Assembly: GCA_937930535.1 (NCBI GenBank)
Contig: CALGKJ010000097.1
Span: 1 to 63,175, forward strand
From: an uncultured Clostridia bacterium
GTDB lineage: Bacteria; Bacillota; Clostridia; Lutisporales; Lutisporaceae
Direction: 5' to 3'
DNA length: 63,175 nucleotides
The stretch's first letter is position 1; the number at the start of each line of letters is the position of its first letter. The notes below the pieces were generated by a model that was given only the letters and a program-made list of their open reading frames with translations, ran no database searches and was not told the origin of the DNA. The position numbers and the translations under genes were made by a program. Positions 63,106-63,175 of the stretch are shown one piece after another.

Positions 63106-63175
63106 TTAACAACAGTCACCCTTGCAATTACAACCTTTAGATTTAATTTTTACAGTTCCTTTCAGAAAATCTGTC
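63106..63175 (-). CDS. arsD: ArsD-like protein C-terminus, partial at window edge
   Basis: The last 22 codons of a minus-strand gene are visible (FLKGTVKIKSKGCNCKGDCC then stop). The Cys-rich end resembles the C-terminal vicinal cysteines of ArsD metallochaperones, and its position directly upstream of arsA agrees. The rest of the gene lies outside the window, so the identity is inferred. Confidence 0.5.
   Translation of the reverse strand, partial: TDFLKGTVKIKSKGCNCKGDCC

Overview
The window is low-GC DNA from a clostridia-like Firmicute. It shows strong GGAGG ribosome binding sites, GTG and TTG starts, tandem large serine recombinases, an ACR3-type arsenic operon and a radical-SAM peptide locus. 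Almost every gene lies on the minus strand, so operons are read here from high to low coordinates. Assignments come from motif recognition only; no database search was possible.

Layout. 1-1000: no supportable gene; one perfect 18-bp hairpin and one copy of a dispersed repeat. 1001-4315: a secreted 133-aa protein followed by a translationally coupled ABC exporter (three membrane proteins, one ATPase). 4500-4830: remains of an IS630-family transposase. 5270-42434: an apparently complete siphovirus prophage of about 37 kb. In transcription order it has a cI/Cro-like switch with ImmA protease, early genes (DUF2800, DUF2815, family A DNA polymerase, VapE-type primase-helicase, VRR-NUC, SNF2 helicase), a DUF1492-type late regulator with three tandem promoter-like repeats, HNH nuclease, two DNA methyltransferases, an amidoligase/cyclotransferase module, HK97-type packaging and head genes, a long-tail module with a -1 frameshifted chaperone, holin, amidase, a SymE-like protein and two serine recombinases.

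42521-42930 holds gene fragments at the right edge of the prophage. 42975-54036 is a defence island: a predicted m5C methyltransferase, a Mig-like mismatch glycosylase, a four-gene block (GHKL ATPase, unknown 289-aa protein, DUF6339-like protein, 930-aa HhH/sigma4-like protein) and a divergent nuclease candidate with a B3-like C-terminal domain. A stand-alone B3-like protein follows.

54482-57915 is a compact RiPP operon: a 28-residue cysteine-free precursor missed by ordinary gene callers, a long hairpin, a SPASM radical-SAM maturase and an OPT-like transporter. 58464-59430 is poor in genes. 59714-63175 is an arsenic operon: an ArsD-like C-terminus at the window edge, ArsA, ACR3 and a cysteine-less rhodanese.

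The strongest candidates for undescribed biology are the cysteine-free RiPP locus, the GHKL/sigma4-HhH cassette joined to an m5C restriction-modification set, and the prophage amidoligase-cyclotransferase module, which also carries a degenerate amidoligase paralogue.
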